From NCBI GenBank assembly GCA_916610825.1, contig OU744448.1, positions 16,615,936 to 16,679,935 on the forward strand: DNA of 64,000 nucleotides, read 5' to 3'. The position numbers and the translations under genes are program-made. Shown here in pieces: positions 13,681 to 26,089 of the stretch (the first letter of the stretch is position 1; the number at the start of each line of letters is the position of its first letter). The stretch is from Haliclystus octoradiatus (taxonomy: Eukaryota > Cnidaria > Staurozoa > Stauromedusae > Haliclystidae). The notes below the pieces were generated by a model that saw only the letters and a list, made by a program, of their open reading frames with translations, was not told the DNA's origin and did no database searches.

Positions 13681-16100
13681 TTCTCAAGGGAATTCGAGTT
13701 TGACAAAAACAATTCAAAATGACCAAATACATTGCTTAATTCCAAAGGGAAATCGGAATTAACAAAAACAGCTCAAAATGACCAAAAACAATGCTTAAGT
13801 CCTAAGGGAATTATAATTTGACAACAACAGCTCAAAATGACCAAATACAATGCTTAAATCCCAAGGGAATTCGAATTTGATAAAAACAGCTCAAAATGAC
13901 CAAAAACAATGCTTAATTCCCAAGGGAATTCGAATTTGACAAAAACAGCTCAAAATGACCAAAAACAATGCTTAATTCCAAAGGGAATTCGCAATTAACA
14001 AAAACAGCTCAAAATGACCAAAAACAATGCTTAATTCCAAAGGGAATTCGAATTTGATAAAAACAGCTCAAAATGACCAAAAACAATGCTTAAATCCGAA
14101 GGGAATTTGAATTTGAAAAAAACAACTCGAAATGACCAAAAAAAAAAAGCTTAATTCCAAAGGGAATTTGTAATTAACAAAAACAGTTCAAAAAGACCAA
14201 AAACAATGCTTAATTGCCAAGGAAATTCGAATTTGATAAAAACAGCTCAAAATGACCAAAAACAATGTTTAATTCCCAAGGGAATTCGAATTTGACAAAA
14301 ACAACTTTAAATGACCAAATACAATGCTTAATTCCCAAGAGAATTCGAATTTGACAAAAACAGCTCAAAATTACCAAAAACAGTGCTTAATTCCAAAGGC
14401 AATTCGGAATTAACAAAAACAGCTCAAAATGACCGAAAACAATGCTGAATTCCTAAGGGAATTCGAATTTGACAAAAACAGCTCATAATGACCAAAAACA
14501 ATGCTCAATTCCCAAGGGAATTCGAATTTAACAAAAACAGCTCAAAATGACCAAAAACAATGCTTAATTCCCAAGGGAATTTGAATTTGATAAAAACAGC
14601 TTAAAATGACCAAAAACATTGCTTAATTCCCAAAAGAATTCGAATTTGACAAAAACAGCTCAAAATGACCAAAAACAATGCTTAATTCCCAAGGGAATTC
14701 GAATTTGACAAAAACAGCACAAAATGACCAAAAACAATGCTTAATTCCCAAGGGAATTCGAATTTGACAAACACAGCTCAAAATGACCAAAAACAATGCT
14801 TAATTCCAAAGGGAATTCGCAATTAACAAAAACAGCTCAAAATGACCAAAAACAATGCTTAATTCTCAAGGAAATTCGAATTTGACAAAAACAATTCAAA
14901 ATGACCAAATACATTGCTTAATTCCCAAGGGAATTCGAATTTGATAAAAACAGCTCAAAATGACCAAAAACAATGCTTTAATCCCAAGAGACTTCGAATT
15001 TGACAAAAACAGCTCATAATGACCAAAAACAATGCTCAATTCCCAAGGGAATTCGAATTTAACAAAAACAACTCAAAATGACCAAAAACAATGCTTAATT
15101 CCCAAGGGAATTCGAATTTGACAAAAACAGCACAAAATGACCAAAAACAATGCTTAATTCCCAAGGGAATTCGAATTTGACAAACACAGCTCAAAATGAC
15201 CAAAAACAATGCTTAATTCCAAAGGGAATTCGCAATTAACAAAAACAGCTCAAAATGACCAAAAACAATGCTTAATTCTCAAGGGAATTCGAATTTGACA
15301 AAAACAATTCAAAATGACCAAATACATTGCTTAATTCCCAAGGGAATTCGAATTTGATAAAAACAGCTCAAAATGACCAAAAACAATGCTTTAATCCTAA
15401 GAGACTTCGAATTTGACAAAAACAGCTCATAATGACCAAAAACAATGCTCAATTCCCAAGGGAATTCGAATTTAACAAAAACAACTCAAAATGACCAAAA
15501 ACAATGCTTATTTCCCAAGGGAATTCGAATTTGACAAAAACAGCTCAAAATGACCAAAACAATGCTTAATTCCAAAGGGAATTCGGAATTAACAAATACA
15601 GCTCAAAAAGACCAAAAATAATGCTTAATTCCCAAGGAAATTCGAATTTGACAAAAACAGCTCAAAATGACCAAAACAATGCTTAATTCCAAAGGGAATT
15701 CGCAATTAACAAAAACAGCTCAAAATGACCAAAAACAATGCTTAATTCTCAAGGGAATTCGAATTTGACAAAAACAATTCAAAATGACCGAATACATTGC
15801 TTAATTCCCAAGGGAATTCGAATTTGATAAAAACAGCTCAAAATGACCAAAAACAATGCTTAAATCCCAAAAGACTTCGAATTTGACAAAAACAGCTCAT
15901 AATGACCAAAAACAATGCTCAATTCCCAAGGGAATTCGAATTTGAAAAAAACAGCTCAAAATGACCAAATACAATGCTTAATTCACAAGGGAATTCGAAT
16001 TTGATAAAAACAGCTCAAAATGACAAAAAACATTGCTTAATTCCCAAGGGAAATCGAATTTGACAAAAACAACTCAAAATGACCAAACACAATGCTTAAT
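13680..16100. repeat. Type I HOR, copy 3 (2419 bp offset, head truncated)
   Basis: Aligns with 11261-13680 at offset 2419. Landmarks are CGAGTTTGAC at 13695, the poly-A monomer at 14128 and the ACAAATACAGCTC monomer at 15592. Private variants include GGAATTATAATTTG near 13810. Its head is missing because of the junction at 13680. Past about 16100 it continues with the nine monomers that were lost upstream. Confidence 0.86.
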
Positions 16101-18590
16101 TCCCAAGGGAAATCGGAATTAACAAAAACAGCTCAAAGTGACCAAAAACAATGCTTAATTCCCAATGGAATTCGAATTTGACAAAAACAACTCAAAATGT
16201 CCAAATACAATGCTTAATTCCCAAGAGAATTCGAATTTGACAAAAAAAGGTCTCAAAATGACCAAAAACAATGCTTAATTCCAAAGGGAATTCGGAATTA
16301 ACAAAAACAGCTCAAAATGACCAAAAACAATGCTGAATTCCTAAGGGAATTCGAATTTGACAAAAACAGCTCATAATGACCAAAAACAATGCTGAATTCC
16401 CAAGGGAATTCGAATTTAACAAAAACAGCTCAAAATGACCAAAAACAATGCTTAATTCCCAAGGGAAATTGAATTTGACAAAAACAGCTCAAAATGACCA
16501 AAAACAATGCTCAATTCTCAAGGGAATTCGAATTTAAGAAAAACAGCTCAAAATGACCAAAAACAATGCTTCATTCCCAAGGGAATTCGAATTTGACAAA
16601 AACAGCTCAAAATGACCAAAAACAATGCTTAATTCTCAAGGGAATTCGAGTTTGACAAAAACAATTCAAAATGACCAAATACATTGCTTAATTCCAAAGG
16701 GAAATCGGAATTAACAAAAACAGCTCAAAATGACCAAAAACAATGCTTAAGTCCTAAGGGAATTAGAATTTGACAACAACAGCTCAAAATGACCAAATAC
16801 AATGCTTAAATCCCAAGGGAATTCGAATTTGATAAAAACAGCTCAAAATGACCAAAAACAATGCTTAATTCCCAAGGGAATTCGAATTTGACAAAAACAG
16901 CTCAAAATGACCAAAAACAATGCTTAATTCCAAAGGGAATTCGCAATTAACAAAAACAGCTCAAAATGACCAAAAACAATGCTTAATTCCAAAGGGAATT
17001 CGAATTTGATAAAAACAGCTCAAAATGACCAAAAACAATGCTTAAATCCGAAGGGAATTTGAATTTGAAAAAAACAACTCGAAATGACCAAAAAAAAAAA
17101 GCTTAATTCCAAAGGGAATTTGTAATTAACAAAAACAGTTCAAAAAGACCAAAAACAATGCTTAATTGCCAAGGAAATTCGAATTTGATAAAAACAGCTC
17201 AAAATGACCAAAAACAATGTTTAATTCCCAAGGGAATTCGAATTTGACAAAAACAACTTTAAATGACCAAATACAATGCTTAATTCCCAAGAGAATTCGA
17301 ATTTGACAAAAACAGCTCAAAATTACCAAAAACAGTGCTTAATTCCAAAGGCAATTCGGAATTAACAAAAACAGCTCAAAATGACCGAAAACAATGCTGA
17401 ATTCCTAAGGGAATTCGAATTTGACAAAAACAGCTCATAATGACCAAAAACAATGCTCAATTCCCAAGGGAATTCGAATTTAACAAAAACAGCTCAAAAT
17501 GACCAAAAACAATGCTTAATTCCCAAGGGAATTTGAATTTGATAAAAACAGCTTAAAATGACCAAAAACATTGCTTAATTCCCAAAAGAATTCGAATTTG
17601 ACAAAAACAGCTCAAAATGACCAAAAACAATGCTTAATTCCCAAGGGAATTCGAATTTGACAAAAACAGCACAAAATGACCAAAAACAATGCTTAATTCC
17701 CAAGGGAATTCGAATTTGACAAACACAGCTCAAAATGACCAAAAACAATGCTTAATTCCAAAGGGAATTCGCAATTAACAAAAACAGCTCAAAATGACCA
17801 AAAACAATGCTTAATTCTCAAGGAAATTCGAATTTGACAAAAACAATTCAAAATGACCAAATACATTGCTTAATTCCCAAGGGAATTCGAATTTGATAAA
17901 AACAGCTCAAAATGACCAAAAACAATGCTTTAATCCCAAGAGACTTCGAATTTGACAAAAACAGCTCATAATGACCAAAAACAATGCTCAATTCCCAAGG
18001 GAATTCGAATTTAACAAAAACAACTCAAAATGACCAAAAACAATGCTTAATTCCCAAGGGAATTCGAATTTGACAAAAACAGCACAAAATGACCAAAAAC
18101 AATGCTTAATTCCCAAGGGAATTCGAATTTGACAAACACAGCTCAAAATGACCAAAAACAATGCTTAATTCCAAAGGGAATTCGCAATTAACAAAAACAG
18201 CTCAAAATGACCAAAAACAATGCTTAATTCTCAAGGGAATTCGAATTTGACAAAAACAATTCAAAATGACCAAATACATTGCTTAATTCCCAAGGGAATT
18301 CGAATTTGATAAAAACAGCTCAAAATGACCAAAAACAATGCTTTAATCCTAAGAGACTTCGAATTTGACAAAAACAGCTCATAATGACCAAAAACAATGC
18401 TCAATTCCCAAGGGAATTCGAATTTAACAAAAACAACTCAAAATGACCAAAAACAATGCTTATTTCCCAAGGGAATTCGAATTTGACAAAAACAGCTCAA
18501 AATGACCAAAACAATGCTTAATTCCAAAGGGAATTCGGAATTAACAAATACAGCTCAAAAAGACCAAAAATAATGCTTAATTCCCAAGGA
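16101..18590. repeat. Type I HOR, copy 4 (full 2952 bp unit runs from about 15592 to 18543)
   Basis: The ACAAATACAGCTC landmarks at 15592 and 18544 are 2952 bp apart (50 monomers plus 2 bp). The unit holds the BsaI monomer at 16249, GCTTCATTCC at 16567, CGAGTTTGAC at 16647 and the poly-A monomer at 17080. This is the longest and apparently complete form of the type I HOR in the window. Confidence 0.85.
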
Positions 18591-20489
18591 AATTCGAATT
18601 TGATAAAAACAGCTCAAAATGACCAAAAACAATGCTGAATTCCCAAGGGAATTTGAATTTGACAAAAACAGCTCATATAGACCAAAAACAATGCTCAATT
18701 CCCAAGTGAATTCGAATTTAACAATAACAGCTCAAAATGACCAAAAACAATGCTTAATTCCCAAGGGAATTTGAATTTGATAAAAACAGCTTAAAATGAC
18801 CAAAAACATTGCTTAATTCCCAAAAGAATTCGAATTTGACAAAAACAGCTCAAAATGACCAAAAACAATGCTTAATTCCAAAGGGAATTCGAATTTGACA
18901 AACACAGCTCAAAATGACCAAAAACAATGCTTAATTCCAAAGGGAATTCGGAATTAACAAAAACAGCTCAAAATGACCAAAAACAATGCTTAATTCCCAA
19001 GGGAAATTGAATTTGACAAAAACAGCTCAAAATGACCAAAAACAATGCTCAATTCTCAAGGGAATTCGAATTTAAGAAAAACAGCTCAAAATGACCAAAT
19101 ACAATGCTTAATTCACAAGGGAATTCGAATTTGATAAAAACAGCTCAAAATGACAAAAAACATTGCTTAATTCCCAAGGGAAATCGAATTTGACAAAAAC
19201 AACTCAAAATGACCAAAAACAATGCTCAATTCTCAAGGGAATTCGAATTTAAGAAAAACAGCTCAAAATGACCAAAAACAATGCTTCATTCCCAAGGGAA
19301 TTCGAATTTGACAAAAACAGCTCAAAATGACCAAAAACAATGCTTAATTCTCAAGGGAATTCGAGTTTGACAAAAACAATTCAAAATGACCAAATACATT
19401 GCTTAATTCCAAAGGGAAATCGGAATTAACAAAAACAGCTCAAAATGACCAAAAACAATGCTTAAGTCCTAAGGGAATTAGAATTTGACAACAACAGCTC
19501 AAAATGACCAAATACAATGCTTAAATCCCAAGGGAATTCGAATTTGATAAAAACAGCTCAAAATGACCAAAAACAATGCTTAATTCCCAAGGGAATTCGA
19601 ATTTGACAAAAACAGCTCAAAATGACCAAAAACAATGCTTAATTCCAAAGGGAATTCGCAATTAACAAAAACAGCTCAAAATGACCAAAAACAATGCTTA
19701 ATTCCAAAGGGAATTCGAATTTGATAAAAACAGCTCAAAATGACCAAAAACAATGCTTAAATCCGAAGGGAATTTGAATTTGAAAAAAACAACTCGAAAT
19801 GACCAAAAAAAAAAAGCTTAATTCCAAAGGGAATTTGTAATTAACAAAAACAGTTCAAAAAGACCAAAAACAATGCTTAATTGCCAAGGAAATTCGAATT
19901 TGATAAAAACAGCTCAAAATGACCAAAAACAATGTTTAATTCCCAAGGGAATTCGAATTTGACAAAAACAACTTTAAATGACCAAATACAATGCTTAATT
20001 CCCAAGAGAATTCGAATTTGACAAAAACAGCTCAAAATTACCAAAAACAGTGCTTAATTCCAAAGGGAATTCGGAATTAACAAAAACAGCTCAAAATGAC
20101 CGAAAACAATGCTGAATTCCTAAGGGAATTCGAATTTGACAAAAACAGCTCATAATGACCAAAAACAATGCTCAATTCCCAAGGGAATTCGAATTTAACA
20201 AAAACAGCTCAAAATGACCAAAAACAATGCTTAATTCTCAAGGGAATTCGAATTTGACAAAAACAATTCAAAATGACCAAATACATTGCTTAATTTCAAG
20301 GGAATTCGAATTTGATAAAAACAGCTCAAAATGACCAAAAACAATGCTTTAATCCTAAGAGACTTCGAATTTGACAAAAACAGCTCATAATGACCAAAAA
20401 CAATGCTCAATTCCCAAGGGAATTCGAATTTAACAAAAACAACTCAAAATGACCAAAAACAATGCTTAATTCCCAAGGGAATTCGAATT
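18591..20489. repeat. Type I HOR, copy 5, rearranged (twelve monomers missing)
   Basis: Between 19205 and about 20236 the sequence follows copy 4 at offset 2715. At about 20237 it jumps to an offset of 2006, a net loss of 12 monomers plus 1 bp. A private 58 bp monomer (AATTTCAAGGG) lies at about 20290. The section 18591-19204 is a partial second copy of the type I tail and contains a private GCTCATATAGACC variant at about 18672. Confidence 0.8.
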
Positions 20490-23400
20490 TGACAAAAACA
20501 GCTCAAAATGACCAAAACAATGCTTAATTCCAAAGGGAATTCGGAATTAACAAATACAGCTCAAAAAGACCAAAAATAATGCTTAATTCCCAAGGAAATT
20601 CGAATTTGATAAAAACAGCTCAAAATGACCAAAAACAATGCTGAATTCCCAAGGGAATTTGAATTTGACAAAAACAGCTCATAATGACCAAAAACAATGC
20701 TCAATTCCCAAGGGAATTCGAATTTAACAATAACAGCTCAAAATGACCAAAAACAATGCTTAATTCCCAAGGGAATTTGAATTTGATAAAAACAGCTTAA
20801 AATGACCAAAAACATTGCTTAATTCCCAAAAGAATTCGAATTTGACAAAAACAGCTCAAAATGACCAAAAACAATGCTTAATTCCAAAGGGAATTCGAAT
20901 TTGACAAACACAGCTCAAAATGACCAAAAACAATGCTTAATTCCAAAGGGAATTCGGAATTAACAAAAACAGCTCAAAATGACCAAAAACAATGCTTAAT
21001 TCCCAAGGGAAATTGAATTTGACAAAAACAGCTCAAAATGACCAAAAACAATGCTCAATTCTCAAGGGAATTCGAATTTAAGAAAAACAGCTCAAAATGA
21101 CCAAATACAATGCTTAATTCACAAGGGAATTCGAATTTGATAAAAACAGCTCAAAATGACAAAAAACATTGCTTAATTCCCAAGGGAAATCGAATTTGAC
21201 AAAAACAACTCAAAATGACCAAACACAATGCTTAATTCCCAAGGAAATTCGGAATTAACAAAAACAGCTCAAAGTGACCAAAAACAATGTTTGATTCCCA
21301 ATGGAATTCGAATTTGACAAAAACAACTCAAAATGTCCAAATACAATGCTTAATTCCCAAGAGAATTCGAATTTGACAAAAAAAGGTCTCAAAATGACCA
21401 AAAACAATGCTTAATTCCAAAGGGAATTCGGAATTAACAAAAACAGCTCAAAATGACCAAAAACAATGCTGAATTCCTAAGGGAATTCGAATTTGACAAA
21501 AACAGCTCATAATGACCAAAAACAATGCTGAATTCCCAAGGGAATTCGAATTTAACAAAAACAGCTCAAAATGACCAAAAACAATGCTTAATTCCCAAGG
21601 GAAATTGAATTTGACAAAAACAGCTCAAAATGACCAAAAACAATGCTCAATTCTCAAGGTAATTCGAATTTAAGAAAAACAGCTCAAAATGACCAAAAAC
21701 AATGCTTAATTCCCAAGGGAATTCGAATTTGACAAAAACAGCTCAAAATGACCAAAAACAATGCTTAATTCTCAAGGGAATTCGAATTTGACAAAAACAA
21801 TTCAAAATGACCAAATACATTGCTTAATTCCAAAGGGAAATCGGAATTAACAAAAACAGCTCAAAATGACCAAAAACAATGCTTAATTCCCAAGGGAAAT
21901 TGAATTTGACAAAAACAGCTCAAAATGACCAAAAACAATGCTCAATTCTCAAGGGAATTCGAATTTAAGAAAAACAGCTCAAAATGACCAAAAACAATGC
22001 TTAATTCCCAAGGGAATTCGAATTTGACAAAAACAGCTCAAAATGACAAAAAACAATGCTTAATTCTCAAGGGAATTCGAATTTGACAAAAACAATTCAA
22101 AATGACCAAATACATTGCTTAATTCCAAAGGGAAATCGGAATTAACAAAAACAGCTCAAAATGACCAAAAACAATGCTTAAGTCCTAAGGGAATTCGAAT
22201 TTGACAACAACAGCTCAAAATGACCAAAAACAATGCTTAAATCCCAAGGGAATTCGAATTTGATAAAAACAGCTCAAAATGACCAAAAACAATGCTTAAT
22301 TCCCAAGGGAATTCGAATTTGACAAAAACAGCTCAAAATGACCAAAAACAATGTTTAATTCCAAAGGGAATTCGCAATTAACAAAAACAGCTCAAAATGA
22401 CCAAAAACAATGCTTAATTCCAAAGGGAATTCGCAATTAACAAAAACAGCTCAAAATGACCAAAAACAATGCTTAATTCTCAAGGGAATTCGAATTTGAC
22501 AAAAACAATTCAAAATGACCGAATACATTGCTTAATTCCCAAGGGAAATCGAATTTGATAAAAACAGCTCAAAATGACCAAAAACAATGCTTAAATCCCA
22601 AAAGACTTCGAATTTGACAAAAACAGCTCATAATGACCAAAAACAATGCTCAATTCCCAAGGGAATTCGAATTTGAAAAAAACAGCTCAAAATGACCAAA
22701 TACAATGCTTAATTCACAAGGGAATTCGAATTTGATAAAAACAGCTCAAAATGACAAAAAACATTGCTTAATTCCCAAGGGAAATCGAATTTGACAAAAA
22801 CAACTCAAAATGACCAAACACAATGCTTAATTCCCAAGGAAATTCGGAATTAACAAAAACAGCTCAAAGTGACCAAAAACAATGCTTAATTCCCAATGGA
22901 ATTCGAATTTGATAAAAACAGCTCAAAATGACCAAAAACAATGCTTAATTCTCAAGGGAATTCGAATTTGACAAAAACAATTCAAAATGACCAAATACAT
23001 TGCTTAATTCCAAAGGGAAATCGGAATTAACAAAAACAGCTCAAAATGACCAAAAACAATGCTTAAGTCCTAAGGGAATTCGAATTTGACAACAACAGCT
23101 CAAAATGACCAAAAACAATGCTTAAATCCCAAGGGAATTCGAATTTGATAAAAACAGCTCAAAATGACCAAAAACAATGCTTAAATCCGAAGGGAATTTG
23201 AATTTGAAAAAAACAACTCGAAATGTACAAAAAAAAAAAGCTTAATTCCAAAGGGAATTTGTAATTAACAAAAACAGTTCAAAAAGACCAAAAACAATGC
23301 TTAATTGCCAAGGAAATTCGAATTTGATAAAAACAGCTCAAAATGACCAAAAACAATGTTTAATTCCCAAGGGAATTCGAATTTGACAAAAACAACTTAA

Positions 23401-24978
23401 AATGACCAAATACAATGCTTAATTCCCAAGAGAATTCGAATTTGACAAAAACAGCTCAAAATGACCAAAAACAATGCTTAATTCCAAAGGGAATTCGGAA
23501 TTAACAAAATCAGCTCAAAATGACCGAAAACAATGCTGAATTCCTAAGGGAATTCGAATTTGACAAAAACAGCTCATAATGACCAAAAACAATGCTGAAT
23601 TCCCAAGGGAATTCGAATTTAACAAAAACAGCTCAAAATGACCAAAAACAATGCTTAATTCCCAAGGGAAATTTAATTTGACAAAAACAGCTCAAAATGA
23701 CCAAAAACAATGCTCAATTCTCAAGGGAATTCGAATTTAAGAAAAACAGCTCAAAATGACCAAAAACAATGCTTAATTCCCAAGGGAATTCGAATTTGAC
23801 AAAAACAGCTCAAAATGACCAAAAACAATGCTTAATTCCCAAGGGAATTCGAATTTGACAAACACAGCTCAAAATGACCAAAAACAATGCTTAATTCCAA
23901 AGGGAATTCGCAATTAACAAAAACAGCTCAAAATGACCAAAAACAATGCTTAATTCTCAAGGGAATTCGAATTTGACAAAAACAATTCAAAATGACCAAA
24001 TACATTGCTTAATTCCCAAGGGAATTCGAATTTGACAAAAACAGCTCAAAATGACCAAAAACAATGCTTAATTCCCAAGGGAATTCGAATTTGACAAAAA
24101 CAGCTCAAAATGACCAAAAACAATGCTTAATTCTCAAGGGAATTCGAATTTGACAAAAACAATTCAAAATGACCAAATACATTGCTTAATTCCAAAGGGA
24201 AATCGGAATTAACAAAAACAGCTCAAAATGACCAAAAACAATGCTTAATTCCCAAGGGAAATTGAATTTGACAAAAACAGCTCAAAATGACCAAAAACAA
24301 TGCTCAATTCTCAAGGGAATTCGAATTTAAGAAAAACAGCTCAAAATGACCAAAAACAATGCTTAATTCCCAAGGGAATTCGAATTTGACAAAAACAGCT
24401 CAAAATGACCAAAAACAATGCTTAATTCTCAAGGGAATTCGAATTTGACAAAAACAATTCAAAATGACCAAATACATTGCTTAATTCCAAAGGGAAATCG
24501 GAATTAACAAAAACAGCTCAAAATGACCAAAAACAATGCTTAAGTCCTAAGGGAATTCGAATTTGACAACAACAGCTCAAAATGACCAAAAACAATGCTT
24601 AAATCCCAAGGGAATTCGAATTTGATAAAAACAGCTCAAAATGACCAAAAACAATGCTTAATTCCCAAGGGAATTCGAATTTGACAAAAACAGCTCAAAA
24701 TGACAAAAAACAATGTTTAATTCCAAAGGGAATTCGCAATTAACAAAAACAGCTCAAAATGACCAAAAACAATGCTTAATTCCAAAGGGAATTCGCAATT
24801 AACAAAAACAGCTCAAAATGACCAAAAACAATGCTTAATTCTCAAGGGAATTCGAATTTGACAAAAACAATTCAAAATGACCGAATACATTGCTTAATTC
24901 CCAAGGGAAATCGAATTTGATAAAAACAGCTCAAAATGACCAAAAACAATGCTTAAATCCCAAAAGACTTCGAATTTG

Positions 24979-25332
24979 ACAACAACAGCTCAAAATGACC
25001 AAAAACAATGCTTAAATCCCAAGGGAATTCGAATTTGACAAAAACAGCTCAAAATGACAAAAAACAATGTTTAATTCCAAAGGGAATTCGCAATTAACAA
25101 AAACAGCTCAAAATGACCAAAAACAATGCTTAATTCCAAAGGGAATTCGCAATTAACAAAAACAGCTCAAAATGACCAAAAACAATGCTTAATTCTCAAG
25201 GGAATTCGAATTTGACAAAAACAATTCAAAATGACCGAATACATTGCTTAATTCCCAAGGGAAATCGAATTTGATAAAAACAGCTCAAAATGACCAAAAA
25301 CAATGCTTAAATCCCAAAAGACTTCGAATTTG
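24979..25332. repeat. Six-monomer (354 bp) local insertion inside block B
   Basis: After the CCCAAAAGACTTCG monomer at 24961 the sequence does not continue with GCTCATAATGACC as in the other copies. It returns to GACAACAACAGCTC and repeats material from about 24565-24977, minus one monomer, before reaching a second CCCAAAAGACTTCG at about 25313. The net gain is 354 bp, exactly six repeats, and it accounts for the 17005-to-17359 offset change. Confidence 0.8.
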
Positions 25333-25416
25333 ACAAAAACAGCTCATAATGACCAAAAACAATGCTCAATTCCCAAGGGAATTCGAATTTGAAAAAAACA
25401 GCTCAAAATGACCAAA

Positions 25417-25520
25417 AACAATGCTTAATTCCAAAGGGAATTCGCAATTAACAAAAACAGCTCAAAATGACCAAAAACAATGCTTAATTCTCAAGGGAAT
25501 TCGAATTTGACAAAAACAAT
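25417..25520. repeat. Conversion-like patch with no length change
   Basis: Copies at about 8.0, 28.8 and 31.9 kb read CCAAATACAATGC, AATTCACAAGG, GACAAAAAACATTGC here. Block B instead has CCAAAGGG, CGCAATTAAC, TTCTCAAGG and CAATTC over about 104 bp, then rejoins the expected order at CCAAACACAATGC. The distance between flanking landmarks (25315 to 25935, 620 bp) equals that in block A (7956 to 8576), so monomers were replaced without loss or gain. Confidence 0.75.
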
Positions 25521-26089
25521 TCAAAATGACCAAACACAATGCTTAATTCCCAAGGAAATTCGGAATTAACAAAAACAGCTCAAAGTGACCAAAAACAATG
25601 CTTAATTCCCAATAGAATTCGAATTTGATAAAAACAGCTCAAAATGACCAAAAACAATGCTTAATTCTCAAGGGAATTCGAATTTGACAAAAACAATTCA
25701 AAATGACCAAATACATTGCTTAATTCCAAAGGGAAATCGGAATTAACAAAAACAGCTCAAAATGACCAAAAACAATGCTTAAGTCCTAAGGGAATTCGAA
25801 TTTGACAACAACAGCTCAAAATGACCAAAAACAATGCTTAAATCCCAAGGGAATTCGAATTTGATAAAAACAGCTCAAAATGACCAAAAACAATGCTTAA
25901 ATCCGAAGGGAATTTGAATTTGAAAAAAACAACTCGAAATGTACAAAAAAAAAAAGCTTAATTCCAAAGGGAATTTGTAATTAACAAAAACAGTTCAAAA
26001 AGACCAAAAACAATGCTTAATTGCCAAGGAAATTCGAATTTGATAAAAACAGCTCAAAATGACCAAAAACAATGTTTAATTCCCAAGGG

